40,549 bases of DNA, taken from assembly GCA_937920725.1 (NCBI GenBank), contig CALEUW010000029.1, positions 1 to 40,549 on the forward strand, given 5' to 3'. Under the pieces are notes generated by a model, which made no database searches, was not told the origin of the DNA, and saw nothing but the letters and a program-made list of their open reading frames with translations. Positions 1 through 5,415 of the stretch are shown piece after piece. Every line of letters begins with the position of its first letter. Position 1 is the first letter of the stretch. The translations under genes were made by a program, and so were the position numbers. The DNA comes from UMGS1601 sp900553335. GTDB taxonomy: Bacteria; Bacillota; Clostridia; Oscillospirales; Ruminococcaceae.

Positions 1-145
1 CCTGATAATTTTGCGGTATTATGTTTGATTTGCACAATACTTGTGCCACCTTGTAGCTCTCTCTGAAGCTGTCAATAAAATTTCCTGTATGTGCGGCAGG
101 AGTAGTTATCTCTGCCTCATTTACTGTTTGTATCTCGTTACTCAT
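1..145 (-). CDS. RecT-like phage protein, N-terminal part only
   Basis: The first 48 codons of a leftward gene that runs off the window. The start is the ATG at 145 with AGGAGG at 153-158. It overlaps the end of the upstream gene by 8 bases, which points to translational coupling. The visible protein begins MSNEIQTVNEAEITTPAAHT and then has a segment ending in AQVLCKSNIIPQNYQ. This segment resembles the start of RecT-type single-strand annealing proteins of Firmicute phages, where a helix is followed by 'KSxxVPxxYQGK'. RecT proteins anneal single strands during phage recombination. The catalytic fold lies outside the window, so this is a family guess from about 30 residues. Any other phage protein with this N-terminal helix is possible. 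Confidence 0.45.
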   Translation of the reverse strand, partial: MSNEIQTVNEAEITTPAAHTGNFIDSFRESYKVAQVLCKSNIIPQNYQ

Positions 146-530
146 CACTCATCCTCCTTGTTTTTTTAAAAGAAACCATTTCTAACGCTGTTTTCATAGT
201 TGCGCAGACGATTTGGTGGATTTTCTGTATGTCATACGCTTTATACTTTATACACGCAGTAACTATGTTTCTCTCGCAATCGCTCACTAACTTGAACAAA
301 TTTTCTATTAGTTCTTCTGGCAGATTAATAGCCTCTTGACATTTTGCCTTTTCTGTTGTATCATTATTTTTAGGATAATTTTCTTCTGAGCTTGTATCGT
401 TTGCTGACGGTGCAGGCTCGTTTTCTTTATTTAACGCATCGATTGCCATCAATAATGCGTCACTTGTTCTTGGAACTATCGACCTTGATCTTATCACTTC
501 TAATATTCTGATCACTTCTTCTCGTGTCAT
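138..530 (-). CDS. hypothetical phage protein, 130 aa
   Basis: An unrecognised acidic, soluble protein. The first 35 residues (MTREEVIRILEVIRSRSIVP, then a helix with ALLMAIDALNKE) match the short N-terminal motif seen on many small Firmicute phage proteins, in which a TREEAI helix precedes an ALxxAIxAL helix. Residues 38-65 are a low-complexity Asn/Ser/Glu linker. The C-terminal half is predicted helical and contains two Cys residues (CERNIVTAC) without a clear metal site. There is no signal peptide or membrane segment. It sits directly upstream of the RecT-like gene and overlaps it, so it probably belongs to the replication/recombination block. No function can be given. Confidence 0.7.
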   Translation of the reverse strand: MTREEVIRILEVIRSRSIVPRTSDALLMAIDALNKENEPAPSANDTSSEENYPKNNDTTEKAKCQEAINLPEELIENLFKLVSDCERNIVTACIKYKAYDIQKIHQIVCATMKTALEMVSFKKTRRMSDE

Positions 531-542
531 TTATTTGTCCTC

Positions 543-818
543 CTATTGATTTTTGTAATAAACATAATATGTGGGGCTGTCATTCCATCGCACAGTTTTA
601 ATCCAATGTTCCCGTACGTGCCACCCCAAACCATCAATCGTATCTAACACCGCCGCTAAATCATCAGCGTCTACGCACAATGTCTTTCGGGTGATTCTGT
701 TTGGGGTAATATCTCGGCAGGATATGTTCTTTTTCATTCGTCGCCATGCAGGTGTTGTTCCCTTTATGCCTGACACCCCGAACGTCGTCCCGCCAAACAG
801 TACCATATGCAAATCCAT
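543..818 (-). CDS. hypothetical phage protein, 91 aa
   Basis: A small soluble protein of unknown function. The start ATG at 818 has AAGGAGAT upstream and shares one base with the stop of the preceding gene (a TAATG junction), so the two are probably translationally coupled. The protein has a Gly/Thr-rich start (LFGGTTFGVSGIKGTTPAWR), a basic middle, and a C-terminal alpha/beta segment rich in aromatic residues that ends PTYYVYYKNQ. No catalytic motif, metal site or membrane segment is visible. The tight packing with neighbours on the same strand supports a real gene. Confidence 0.65.
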   Translation of the reverse strand: MDLHMVLFGGTTFGVSGIKGTTPAWRRMKKNISCRDITPNRITRKTLCVDADDLAAVLDTIDGLGWHVREHWIKTVRWNDSPTYYVYYKNQ

Positions 819-1024
819 TATCGTTTGATCTCCTTTACTTCAATCAGTTTTTCCTCTGCCGTTACATTGACTAACGGCTCTAATGGCTTGTCCTCAATCG
901 TGATGCCGAAATAATCCGCCCAACGTATTAACACCTGCGGACAGATTATCCACATTGTTGCGCCAACCGAATAAATCAGTATCAGGATCAGTCCTATTAT
1001 CGCTATTGCTTCTCGGGTGGTCAT
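818..1024 (-). CDS. small single-pass membrane protein, 68 aa
   Basis: A short phage protein with one strongly hydrophobic N-terminal helix (about residues 6-30, AIAIIGLILILIYSVGATMW) followed by an acidic cytoplasmic-looking tail of about 35 residues. Its ATG overlaps the stop of the upstream HTH gene by four bases (ATGA), and its stop overlaps the next start by one base. The three genes are therefore likely to be translated as a unit. The function is not recognisable. Small membrane proteins of this kind are frequent in the early region of Gram-positive phages. Confidence 0.65.
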   Translation of the reverse strand: MTTREAIAIIGLILILIYSVGATMWIICPQVLIRWADYFGITIEDKPLEPLVNVTAEEKLIEVKEIKR

Positions 1025-1299
1025 TTAATCACTCCCTGTTGTTTTAACTGGTTTAATTTCTTTAATCGTCGTTCGTAGTCGTCAACATCAATTCCCCATA
1101 CCTCAAACGCAACTTTGGTATTAACAGTATGGGGTATCCATGATTTGACGCCCTTTTGTGCCATTACTTTTAAAACTTCATTCTTTTTACGCCGTAAGGT
1201 TGTTTTTGAAATTCCAAACAGGTCTAAAATATCTTCATTGTCTAGTTCGGATTTTGAATAAAATAACCGTATGGCGTGTTCCATATTTGGTGCGTACAT
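1021..1299 (-). CDS. small HTH DNA-binding protein, 92 aa
   Basis: A probable DNA-binding protein of the phage early region. Residues 20-45 (DNEDILDLFGISKTTLRRKK) form a helix-turn-helix with the typical 'xxLFGISxTTLxR' turn and recognition helix, like the N-terminus of small phage regulators and terminase-small-subunit-type proteins. The C-terminus is a basic, Leu-rich helix (ERRLKKLNQLKQQG) that could be a coiled coil. Its stop overlaps the start of the next gene (ATGA). Whether it acts as a transcription factor or binds phage DNA for another purpose cannot be told from the sequence. Confidence 0.65.
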   Translation of the reverse strand: MYAPNMEHAIRLFYSKSELDNEDILDLFGISKTTLRRKKNEVLKVMAQKGVKSWIPHTVNTKVAFEVWGIDVDDYERRLKKLNQLKQQGVIK

Positions 1300-1316
1300 G
1301 GTTTCATCTCCTTATG

Positions 1317-1505
1317 TTACATTTTTTTTAATATGTGAAGTACATTAGCAGCAATAATTATCGTATAAACCAAAGTAATAATAAAAATCCATATTGGTGA
1401 AAGTACCCACAACCACGACCAAGCTATTATTTTGCAAAATTTAAGAATTATAAAAGCGATTGTCAAGGCGCTCACACTTCCAATTTCGATACCTAGCAAT
1501 ATCAT
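1317..1505 (-). CDS. two-helix membrane protein, 62 aa
   Basis: A tiny membrane protein with two hydrophobic segments (about residues 8-27 and 33-56) and a short Lys-containing tail (HILKKM). AAGGAGGTGG lies upstream of the ATG at 1505. Codon and base composition match the adjacent small phage genes. No family is recognised. Two-helix proteins of this size in phages include holin-like and superinfection-related proteins, but no feature here decides between these, and it is far from any visible lysis gene. Confidence 0.6.
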   Translation of the reverse strand: MILLGIEIGSVSALTIAFIILKFCKIIAWSWLWVLSPIWIFIITLVYTIIIAANVLHILKKM

Positions 1506-1541
1506 TTTTTACCACCTCCTTATTTTTTGTCATTTCTGACG

Positions 1542-1772
1542 TTAATCAAAAATCGTCAACACAGTAGCAGGTCCGTTGCACGTGTATGAAAAATCAGCAT
1601 ATGGTTCTACTATTTCTGTTGCTACACCCTCTCGTTTTTTTAGTTCTTCTACAAGTTCTTTGGTAGAAAAATCTTTTTTTCTAAATCGTTTACGACGTAA
1701 TAACAGAGAAGTACAGATATCAGCTACAAATAGAAGAATCCAAAAGATATCGATCCAATCACTTTTTGTCAC
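1542..1772 (-). CDS. single-pass membrane protein, GTG start, 76 aa
   Basis: The start is GTG at 1772 with AAAGGAGGTG eight to ten bases upstream. Residues 8-25 (IFWILLFVADICTSLLL) form one membrane helix. It is followed by a strongly basic patch (RRKRFRKKDF), an amphipathic segment (TKELVEELKKREG) and a C-terminal part with one Cys. The orientation should be basic side in, so the bulk of the protein is cytoplasmic. No function is recognised. It is transcribed away from the frameshifted gene at 1861, and the two share an 88-base intergenic region carrying a dyad. Confidence 0.6.
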   Translation of the reverse strand: MTKSDWIDIFWILLFVADICTSLLLRRKRFRKKDFSTKELVEELKKREGVATEIVEPYADFSYTCNGPATVLTIFD

Positions 1773-1807
1773 AGCGAAACACCTCCTTTATTGTTTTTTT
1801 CTCCTCG

Positions 1808-1838
1808 TTGCTTAAATCTACATTTTGTGATAAAATGT
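1808..1838 (+). promoter_or_regulatory. promoter with overlapping dyad, copy 1
   Basis: The -35 box is TTGCTT (1808-1813) and the -10 box is TAAAAT (1831-1836), spaced 17 bases, with an extended -10 TG at 1828-1829. A perfect inverted repeat covers the spacer and -10: ACATTTT (1820-1826), five bases, AAAATGT (1832-1838). The whole 31-base block recurs at 2385-2415 with only four differences. The position of the dyad suggests repression by a phage regulator. It drives the small rightward gene at 1861. Confidence 0.6.
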
Positions 1839-1860
1839 ATTCAGAGAGGAGGGAGAGTTA

Positions 1861-2063
1861 ATGATCATTTTAGATAAACGAATAGTTGATGCATTCCCCG
1901 AAGAATTTCGAAACCAATATCTCAAAAATTCAGAGCAGTATAAAAAATTGTCTAAAAAAAGAAAAGAAGAAAATGGTTTACGGATAATATTTTTAACATT
2001 ATCAACTCAATAGGTGTGATATTGGCGCTAGTTATTTCTATAATTTCACTATTAATGAAATAA
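1861..2063 (+). pseudogene. small tail-anchored membrane protein, frameshifted
   Basis: An ATG at 1861 behind a strong GAGGAGGGAG site opens a frame that stops at 2013 after 50 codons. From about 1956 the -1 frame continues with KWFTDNIFNIINS and then a clean membrane helix (GVILALVISIISLLMK), stopping at 2061-2063. Joining the two frames gives a roughly 67-aa protein: a charged soluble part of about 40 residues, then a C-terminal anchor. The join is at the A7 run at 1954-1960. One missing A would explain the break. It could be a true mutation, a sequencing error, or slippage on the A-run. It belongs to the rightward accessory genes of the element. The function is unknown. Confidence 0.55.
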
Positions 2064-2127
2064 TTGAAAGTATCAATCCAGCTATGCTTCCTATAAAAGT
2101 TACAACTTGAATTTTTGTAGGTTTCAC
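2038..2127 (-). CDS. 29-aa hydrophobic peptide
   Basis: A short leftward frame with a GTG start at 2127 preceded by AAAGGTGG. It lies 22 bases downstream of the XRE gene on the same strand. The peptide begins KPTKIQVV and is then almost entirely one membrane helix (TFIGSIAGLILSIISLIVKL). Length and hydrophobicity resemble small phage membrane peptides and type I toxin peptides, but no antisense RNA or partner is evident. Its last 26 bases overlap the end of the convergent frameshifted gene. It could be a chance frame, and the spacing from site to start is on the long side. Confidence 0.35.
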   Translation of the reverse strand: MKPTKIQVVTFIGSIAGLILSIISLIVKL

Positions 2128-2149
2128 TTCTTGTTACACCACCTTTCCA

Positions 2150-2356
2150 TTATGCAGATTTAATTCCAAACAATTCATTAGCTGTTATGCCTAGTGCGTT
2201 ACAGATTGGGATTACATATTCGGTTTGAAACTTTTGCCGTCCGCAAAGAATATTACTAAACTCCTGAGGGGTAAAACCCGCCTTTTGAGCGACAAAGTTT
2301 TGCTTGAGCCCATTATTTTTAATTGTTTCTCTTATGTTATCAGTAATCATTTTCAT
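2150..2356 (-). CDS. XRE-family small repressor, 68 aa
   Basis: A Cro-like DNA-binding protein made of little more than one XRE helix-turn-helix. Residues 8-62 hold the five-helix fold, with NFVAQKAGFTPQEFSNILCG as the turn and recognition helix and YVIPICNALGITANELFGI as the closing helices. The ATG at 2356 has AAAGGAGGTGAT upstream. It diverges from the gene at 2463, and the intergenic region between them carries a promoter/dyad block that recurs at 1808. The simplest reading is that this protein binds those two blocks, but the sequence does not prove it. Cro-like proteins usually act as lytic switches or excision regulators. Confidence 0.8.
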   Translation of the reverse strand: MKMITDNIRETIKNNGLKQNFVAQKAGFTPQEFSNILCGRQKFQTEYVIPICNALGITANELFGIKSA

Positions 2357-2384
2357 GTTATATCACCTCCTTTAAATCCTCCTC

Positions 2385-2415
2385 TTGCCTAAATCTACAT
2401 ATTATGATAAAATAT
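2385..2415 (+). promoter_or_regulatory. promoter with overlapping dyad, copy 2
   Basis: The -35 box is TTGCCT (2385-2390) and the -10 box is TAAAAT (2408-2413), spaced 17 bases, with an extended -10 TG. It matches the block at 1808-1838 at 27 of 31 positions. The dyad here is imperfect (ACATATT, five bases, AAAATAT). It drives the gene at 2463 and lies between that gene and the divergent XRE gene. Confidence 0.6.
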
Positions 2416-2462
2416 GGTTGTTTTTCTTTGGGTGAAAATAATTTAAGAGAGGAGGGGAATAC

Positions 2463-2774
2463 ATGAATTTGACAAAGAATTCCAAGAAAGTAATTTGCGT
2501 TGTATACAAAATGTTCTTAGAACGCAGAAAAAACGGTATATCAATAGATAGCGCCAAACTGTTTGAATTGGATTTTTATAAAGAAGATAAAAATTTATCA
2601 AACTGGACTGAAAACGATATAACCAGTTGCTTGGAAGAACTTGAAAACAACAATTACATTTCTACTTGCAATGACATGAGTTTTGAATTACACAATAATG
2701 CCATAGTAGAAATGGAAAATCGATTTAAAAATGGCGTAATTGATGTAGTAGATTTTATTGCCAAATTCCGTTAA
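2463..2774 (+). CDS. winged-helix-like phage protein, 103 aa
   Basis: A soluble protein with GAGAGGAGGGG upstream of its ATG. It begins MNLTKNSKKVICVVYKMFLE, has a Trp-centred middle (NLSNWTENDITSCLEELENN) and ends with MENRFKNGVIDVVDFIAKFR. This layout recalls a conserved family of Firmicute phage proteins related to the YjcQ winged helix, with an N-terminal helix pair, a 'CLEELENxxYI' recognition-like segment and a 'MENRFKNG' tail. The family link is from memory of this tail and is tentative. It is transcribed against the early genes, from the twin promoter, and ends at its own terminator, as expected of an accessory gene expressed in the lysogen. Confidence 0.65.
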   Translation: MNLTKNSKKVICVVYKMFLERRKNGISIDSAKLFELDFYKEDKNLSNWTENDITSCLEELENNNYISTCNDMSFELHNNAIVEMENRFKNGVIDVVDFIAKFR

Positions 2775-2778
2775 TTTG

Positions 2779-2809
2779 TAGTGCCTAATTGTTAGGCACT
2801 ACTCTTTTT
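2779..2809 (+). terminator. intrinsic terminator after the 2463 gene
   Basis: A perfect 10-base-pair stem TAGTGCCTAA/TTAGGCACTA (2779-2788 and 2792-2801) with a 3-base loop, followed by CTCTTTTT. It ends the rightward gene. The left arm also holds the stop codon of the convergent gene at 2785. Confidence 0.85.
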
Positions 2810-3033
2810 CCACGAGCTAGCGCTCGGAACTGTTGTTCTTCGATTGTTGCCGTGTCGACTTCATCAACTCTGGTAGACAAATCAACCTTTGTAAAAAGGT
2901 TTTCGTTCATGCTTAGCCTCCAACGTCCTTTAGTAAATTCAAGTTTGAAATACGAAATCCGTGGCAATACAACGTCATTAATAGATATTTTTCCGTTTTC
3001 AATGTCAAGCACAACGTTCTTTAAACATTCCAC
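2785..3033 (-). CDS. first leftward gene of the phage switch, 82 aa
   Basis: A hypothetical soluble protein. GGAGGTGA at 3038-3045 selects the GTG at 3033, giving a product beginning MECLKNVVLD. A longer frame reaches back to 3111 but would cover the promoter and lacks a binding site. The protein has a beta-rich start (ENGKISINDVVLPRISYFKL), a central basic stretch, and a C-terminal helix with TIEEQQFRALARGKRVV. It is the first gene read leftward from the repressor-gene intergenic region, the place of cro or an early regulator in many phages, but it has no helix-turn-helix that I can recognise. Confidence 0.6.
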   Translation of the reverse strand: MECLKNVVLDIENGKISINDVVLPRISYFKLEFTKGRWRLSMNENLFTKVDLSTRVDEVDTATIEEQQFRALARGKRVVPNN

Positions 3034-3060
3034 TTTTCTCACCTCCATTGTACACATTCT

Positions 3061-3134
3061 CAATATATCTGAGTATACATGTATAATACCACAATATAAC
3101 TGAGTTGTCAATAGAAAATTACAGTAATACTGAG
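3061..3134. promoter_or_regulatory. three operator-like repeats of the phage switch
   Basis: Three copies of a 13-base element of the form CARTAWWHCTGAG lie at 3061-3073, 3092-3104 and 3122-3134. The CTGAG blocks start at 3069, 3100 and 3130, so they are 31 and 30 bases apart, close to three helical turns. The first copy forms a partial dyad with the preceding CTCA. The middle copy sits in the spacer of the leftward promoter, and the third just upstream of its -35. This is the layout of cooperative CI-type operators. Confidence 0.65.
3083..3111 (-). promoter_or_regulatory. leftward early promoter
   Basis: On the minus strand, TTGACA (3111-3106), 17 bases, TATTAT (3088-3083). It would transcribe the gene starting at 3033. 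The operator-like repeat at 3092-3104 lies inside its spacer, so occupancy should block it. Confidence 0.75.
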
Positions 3135-3207
3135 AAAAATGTATACAAAACGAGGTGTGTGTTTTTGTGAAATATTACAAAAATCTCAATTATGCTGTAC
3201 TTTTGTA

Positions 3208-3236
3208 TTGACTTTTACTGTATATTAAGTTAAAAT
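3208..3236 (+). promoter_or_regulatory. repressor-gene promoter
   Basis: TTGACT (3208-3213), 17 bases, TAAAAT (3231-3236), 22 bases upstream of the GTG start at 3258. It would drive the repressor, the ImmA-like gene and possibly the lipoproteins. No copy of the CTGAG repeat overlaps it, so it may stay active in the lysogen. Confidence 0.75.
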
Positions 3237-3257
3237 GTTTGTGTCGGAGGTGATTTT

Positions 3258-3722
3258 GTGTCAATCGGAAGCAGAATTAAAGAACGCCGAGAAGAAATTA
3301 ACATTACGCAAGAAGAACTTGCTAGGCTTTTAGGTGTTTCGAAAGGTGCAATAGGCAATTATGAATCGGGGTTTAGCTATCCTAAAATAGAAAATATGAC
3401 AAAATTGTTTGAAGTTTTAAAAACAGATGCTAATTATTTATTTCAAGACAATATTAACGATATGGAGGAAGAAAAGTTTACCTTTAACGAAAGACAACAC
3501 ATAAAAAAATACCGCACTCTTGACGAGTACGGTAAAGAAGCGGTGGATAATCTATTAGATGTTGAACATAGACGTTGCACCGCCGAAAGTAAACCTGAAA
3601 CAATAAAAGTGCTAACGGCAGCTCGAAGCGTTGACGGTCAAACGCCGATAAAATATGAAGAAATGACAAGAGAAGAATACGAAAAATTAATCAATGCACC
3701 TGAAACAGATGAGGATTTTTGA
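3258..3722 (+). CDS. CI/Xre-type phage repressor, 154 aa
   Basis: The probable lysogeny repressor. GGAGGTGAT precedes the GTG start. Residues 4-60 form an XRE helix-turn-helix (IKERREEINITQEELARLLG, then VSKGAIGNYESG as turn and recognition helix). Residues 75-154 form an acidic C-terminal domain with no Ser-Lys LexA/CI peptidase signature. A repressor of this kind is usually removed by a partner protease rather than by self-cleavage, and the next gene encodes an ImmA-type metalloprotease. The C-terminus (EMTREEYEKLINAPETDEDF) is predicted flexible. Likely targets are the repeats at 3061-3134. Confidence 0.88.
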   Translation: MSIGSRIKERREEINITQEELARLLGVSKGAIGNYESGFSYPKIENMTKLFEVLKTDANYLFQDNINDMEEEKFTFNERQHIKKYRTLDEYGKEAVDNLLDVEHRRCTAESKPETIKVLTAARSVDGQTPIKYEEMTREEYEKLINAPETDEDF

Positions 3723-3751
3723 TTTTATCTAAAACAAAACAAATAAACAAT

Positions 3752-3783
3752 CTCATTGAGGGTAGAATCCTTAATGAGGTGAT
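3752..3783 (+). promoter_or_regulatory. hairpin overlapping the ImmA ribosome binding site
   Basis: CTCATT (3752-3757) plus AGG (3759-3761) can pair with CCT (3769-3771) plus AATGAG (3773-3778). The right arm overlaps the binding site GAGGTGAT (3776-3783) that serves the TTG start at 3788. Closing the stem would hide part of that site and lower translation of the protease gene. The structure is predicted by eye only. Confidence 0.4.
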
Positions 3784-3787
3784 ATTT

Positions 3788-4363
3788 TTGATTTATGCTA
3801 AATATAAAAACGCAAGGGATTCAGCGTGGCAATGTTTAATTGATTACAATATAACTTCGTTGCCTGTAAAGGTCTTAGGGATAGCTAAAACTTTAGGCAT
3901 AAAAGTTATAAAAGACAGCACAGCACATAAGCTCGCATCCAAAGAGAGCGGAAAGAGCTATTTATTAAATGATCAATGGCAAATTGTTTACAATGATGCA
4001 GAATCTAAGCAAAGATGTAGGTTTACTGTAGCACACGAACTAGGACATATTGTTTTAGGTCACAAATTAAACAACAGCGGCGTTTATACACGGACGTTTG
4101 AATTAAAAAAAGAAGAAGAAACTGAGGCGGATATATTTGCTTCTAGGCTGCTTGCTCCTGCATGTGTGCTATGGGCATTAGATGTGCATACGCCCGAGAA
4201 AATTGCACAACTTTGCGATATTTCCCACGAGGCATCAGAAATTCGAGCCGAACGAATGGAAGTATTGTATAAACGTAATAGATTTCTCTTAAGCCCACTT
4301 GAGCGGCAAGTGTACAGAAATTTTGAAGAATTTATAAAAGAACAAAAAAACCTCGCTGAGTAG
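3788..4363 (+). CDS. ImmA/IrrE-family metalloprotease, 191 aa
   Basis: A zinc protease that in related elements (ImmA of ICEBs1, the Deinococcus IrrE/DdrO pair) cleaves the partner repressor after DNA damage. The motif H83-E84-L-G-H87 (VAHELGHIVLGH) and the downstream EEETEADIFASRLLAP, with E113 as the likely third ligand, are intact. The C-terminal 60 residues are helical (the IAQLCDISHEASEIRAERM region). I start it at TTG 3788, which has GAGGTGAT four bases upstream. A TTG at 3719 in the same frame overlaps the repressor end and lacks a site. The stop TAG lies in the loop of the hairpin at 4351-4373. It sits directly behind the repressor, as expected. Confidence 0.88.
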   Translation: MIYAKYKNARDSAWQCLIDYNITSLPVKVLGIAKTLGIKVIKDSTAHKLASKESGKSYLLNDQWQIVYNDAESKQRCRFTVAHELGHIVLGHKLNNSGVYTRTFELKKEEETEADIFASRLLAPACVLWALDVHTPEKIAQLCDISHEASEIRAERMEVLYKRNRFLLSPLERQVYRNFEEFIKEQKNLAE

Positions 4364-4373
4364 CTCAGCGAGG
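4351..4373 (-). repeat. lipoprotein-array hairpin, copy 1
   Basis: A perfect 10-base-pair stem, CCTCGCTGAG/CTCAGCGAGG, with loop TAG. The loop is the stop codon of the protease gene. It is preceded by seven A's, so on the minus strand it reads as stem plus T-run, the form of an intrinsic terminator. Together with the following AGTTAAGG it recurs at 4815. Confidence 0.8.
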
Positions 4374-4393
4374 ATAGTTAAGGAAGAGTACAT

Positions 4394-4804
4394 ATGAAAA
4401 AATCACTATTAATTTTATTATCAGCAATTATGCTATTTTCTTTTACGGGGTGCGAGAGTGACGATGATAGCCAAGAACTAAGTAAAGTTGAAAGTGAGCT
4501 TGCGGAGATAGGAGAAGTTTTAGGCAAGGTTGCAAATGACTACTTAAATGCAAACATCACCAAAAGCGAAGCTGAAGAAAAGCTTAAGATGTTAAAATCT
4601 CGTGTTAATAACATTGATATAGAAGCAGATAGTGAACGAAAAAATGATACTAGTGATAAATACTATAGCAGTTATCTTGATGGGGTAAAAAAAGAGCTTA
4701 GCTATCTTAGTGTAAAGACAGATATAGAGAGTTTTATTTATAATTTAACTGTTGGCGAAACAGACAAAATAACCAAAATACGAGATGAATATTACAAAGA
4801 ATAA
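4394..4804 (+). CDS. phage-borne lipoprotein A, 136 aa
   Basis: A lipoprotein with a short signal peptide: MKKS, a hydrophobic core, and lipobox FTGC with the acylated Cys at about residue 19. The mature part is highly acidic and mostly helical (VESELAEIGEVLGKVANDYL, then NITKSEAEEKLKMLKSRV), consistent with a small helical bundle on the outer face of the membrane. It is about 60-70% identical to the next gene over the first 75 residues and again at the end (GETDKITKIRDEYYKE). Lipoproteins in the lysogeny module of Gram-positive phages (for example Ltp of TP-J34) block superinfection. The position fits that role, but no Ltp domain is visible. Confidence 0.75.
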   Translation: MKKSLLILLSAIMLFSFTGCESDDDSQELSKVESELAEIGEVLGKVANDYLNANITKSEAEEKLKMLKSRVNNIDIEADSERKNDTSDKYYSSYLDGVKKELSYLSVKTDIESFIYNLTVGETDKITKIRDEYYKE

Positions 4805-4814
4805 AACAAATAAA

Positions 4815-4837
4815 CCTCGCTGAGTAGCTCAGCGAGG
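4815..4837 (-). repeat. lipoprotein-array hairpin, copy 2
   Basis: The same 23 bases as at 4351-4373, followed by the same ATAGTTAAGGA and ATG context. The distance between copies is 464 bases, so hairpin and lipoprotein gene form one duplicated unit. Again an A-rich run precedes it, giving a weak minus-strand terminator form. Confidence 0.8.
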
Positions 4838-4854
4838 ATAGTTAAGGAGTACAT

Positions 4855-5262
4855 ATGAAAAAACTACTATTAATACTATTATCGGGACTTATGCTATTCT
4901 CTTTTGCAGGATGTGAGAGTGACGATGATAACCAAGAATCAAACAAGATTGTAAGCGATCTTGCGGATATAGAAAAGGCTTTAGGGAAAGTTGCAAACGA
5001 TTATTTGAACGCAGATATCACAAAAAGCGAAGCTGAAGAAAAGTTGGATATGCTTGAATCTCGTGTTGAAAGTCTTAAAAATAGCACTAAGGATGAGGAA
5101 GTTGTTTATACTGGCGATGATCCACGCAAGAAGGCAGCAGCATTGACAGCAGAAGAATATTGGCTTTTTCAAGAAGTGGAAATACATAGTTTTGAGTATG
5201 ATTTGTTTGCAGGTGAAACAGATGATATAATCGAAATACGAGATAAATATTACAAGGAATAA
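4855..5262 (+). CDS. phage-borne lipoprotein B, 135 aa
   Basis: The second copy of the lipoprotein, with signal peptide, lipobox FAGC and the same mature start CESDDD. The helical core (LGKVANDYLNADITKSEAEE) and the C-terminal GETDDIIEIRDKYYKE are conserved with copy A. The middle (about residues 80-110) has diverged completely and contains aromatic residues (YWLFQEVEIHSFEYDLF). Conservation at both ends with a free middle suggests the central segment carries specificity. It is encoded between two array hairpins and just before the integrase. A superinfection-exclusion or host-fitness role is possible. The sequence shows only that it is an exported lipoprotein. Confidence 0.75.
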   Translation: MKKLLLILLSGLMLFSFAGCESDDDNQESNKIVSDLADIEKALGKVANDYLNADITKSEAEEKLDMLESRVESLKNSTKDEEVVYTGDDPRKKAAALTAEEYWLFQEVEIHSFEYDLFAGETDDIIEIRDKYYKE

Positions 5263-5268
5263 AAAAAC

Positions 5269-5298
5269 GCCCTTGCTGAGCTGCAACTCAACAAGGGC
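5269..5298 (-). terminator. array hairpin copy 3 / minus-strand terminator
   Basis: GCCCTTGCTGAG (5269-5280) pairs with CTCAACAAGGGC (5287-5298), with one internal mismatch. Seven A's precede it, so it acts as a terminator for leftward transcription. It is a diverged relative of the hairpins at 4351 and 4815 and closes the array before the integrase. Confidence 0.65.
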
Positions 5299-5415
5299 AA
5301 GCGAATTAACCAATTTATGAACGTTGTAAATCTCCAGTAAAAGGAGTTAAGGGGCTAATTCTGCCCTTTTATTTTAACACATCGAATTTTGTATGTCAAG
5401 AATAGGAGGATTTTT

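Noticed and set aside
4351..5298. CRISPR-like array from the repeated hairpins
   Set aside because: Only three copies, spaced by whole genes of about 400 bases, and no cas genes. It is a gene-cassette duplication.
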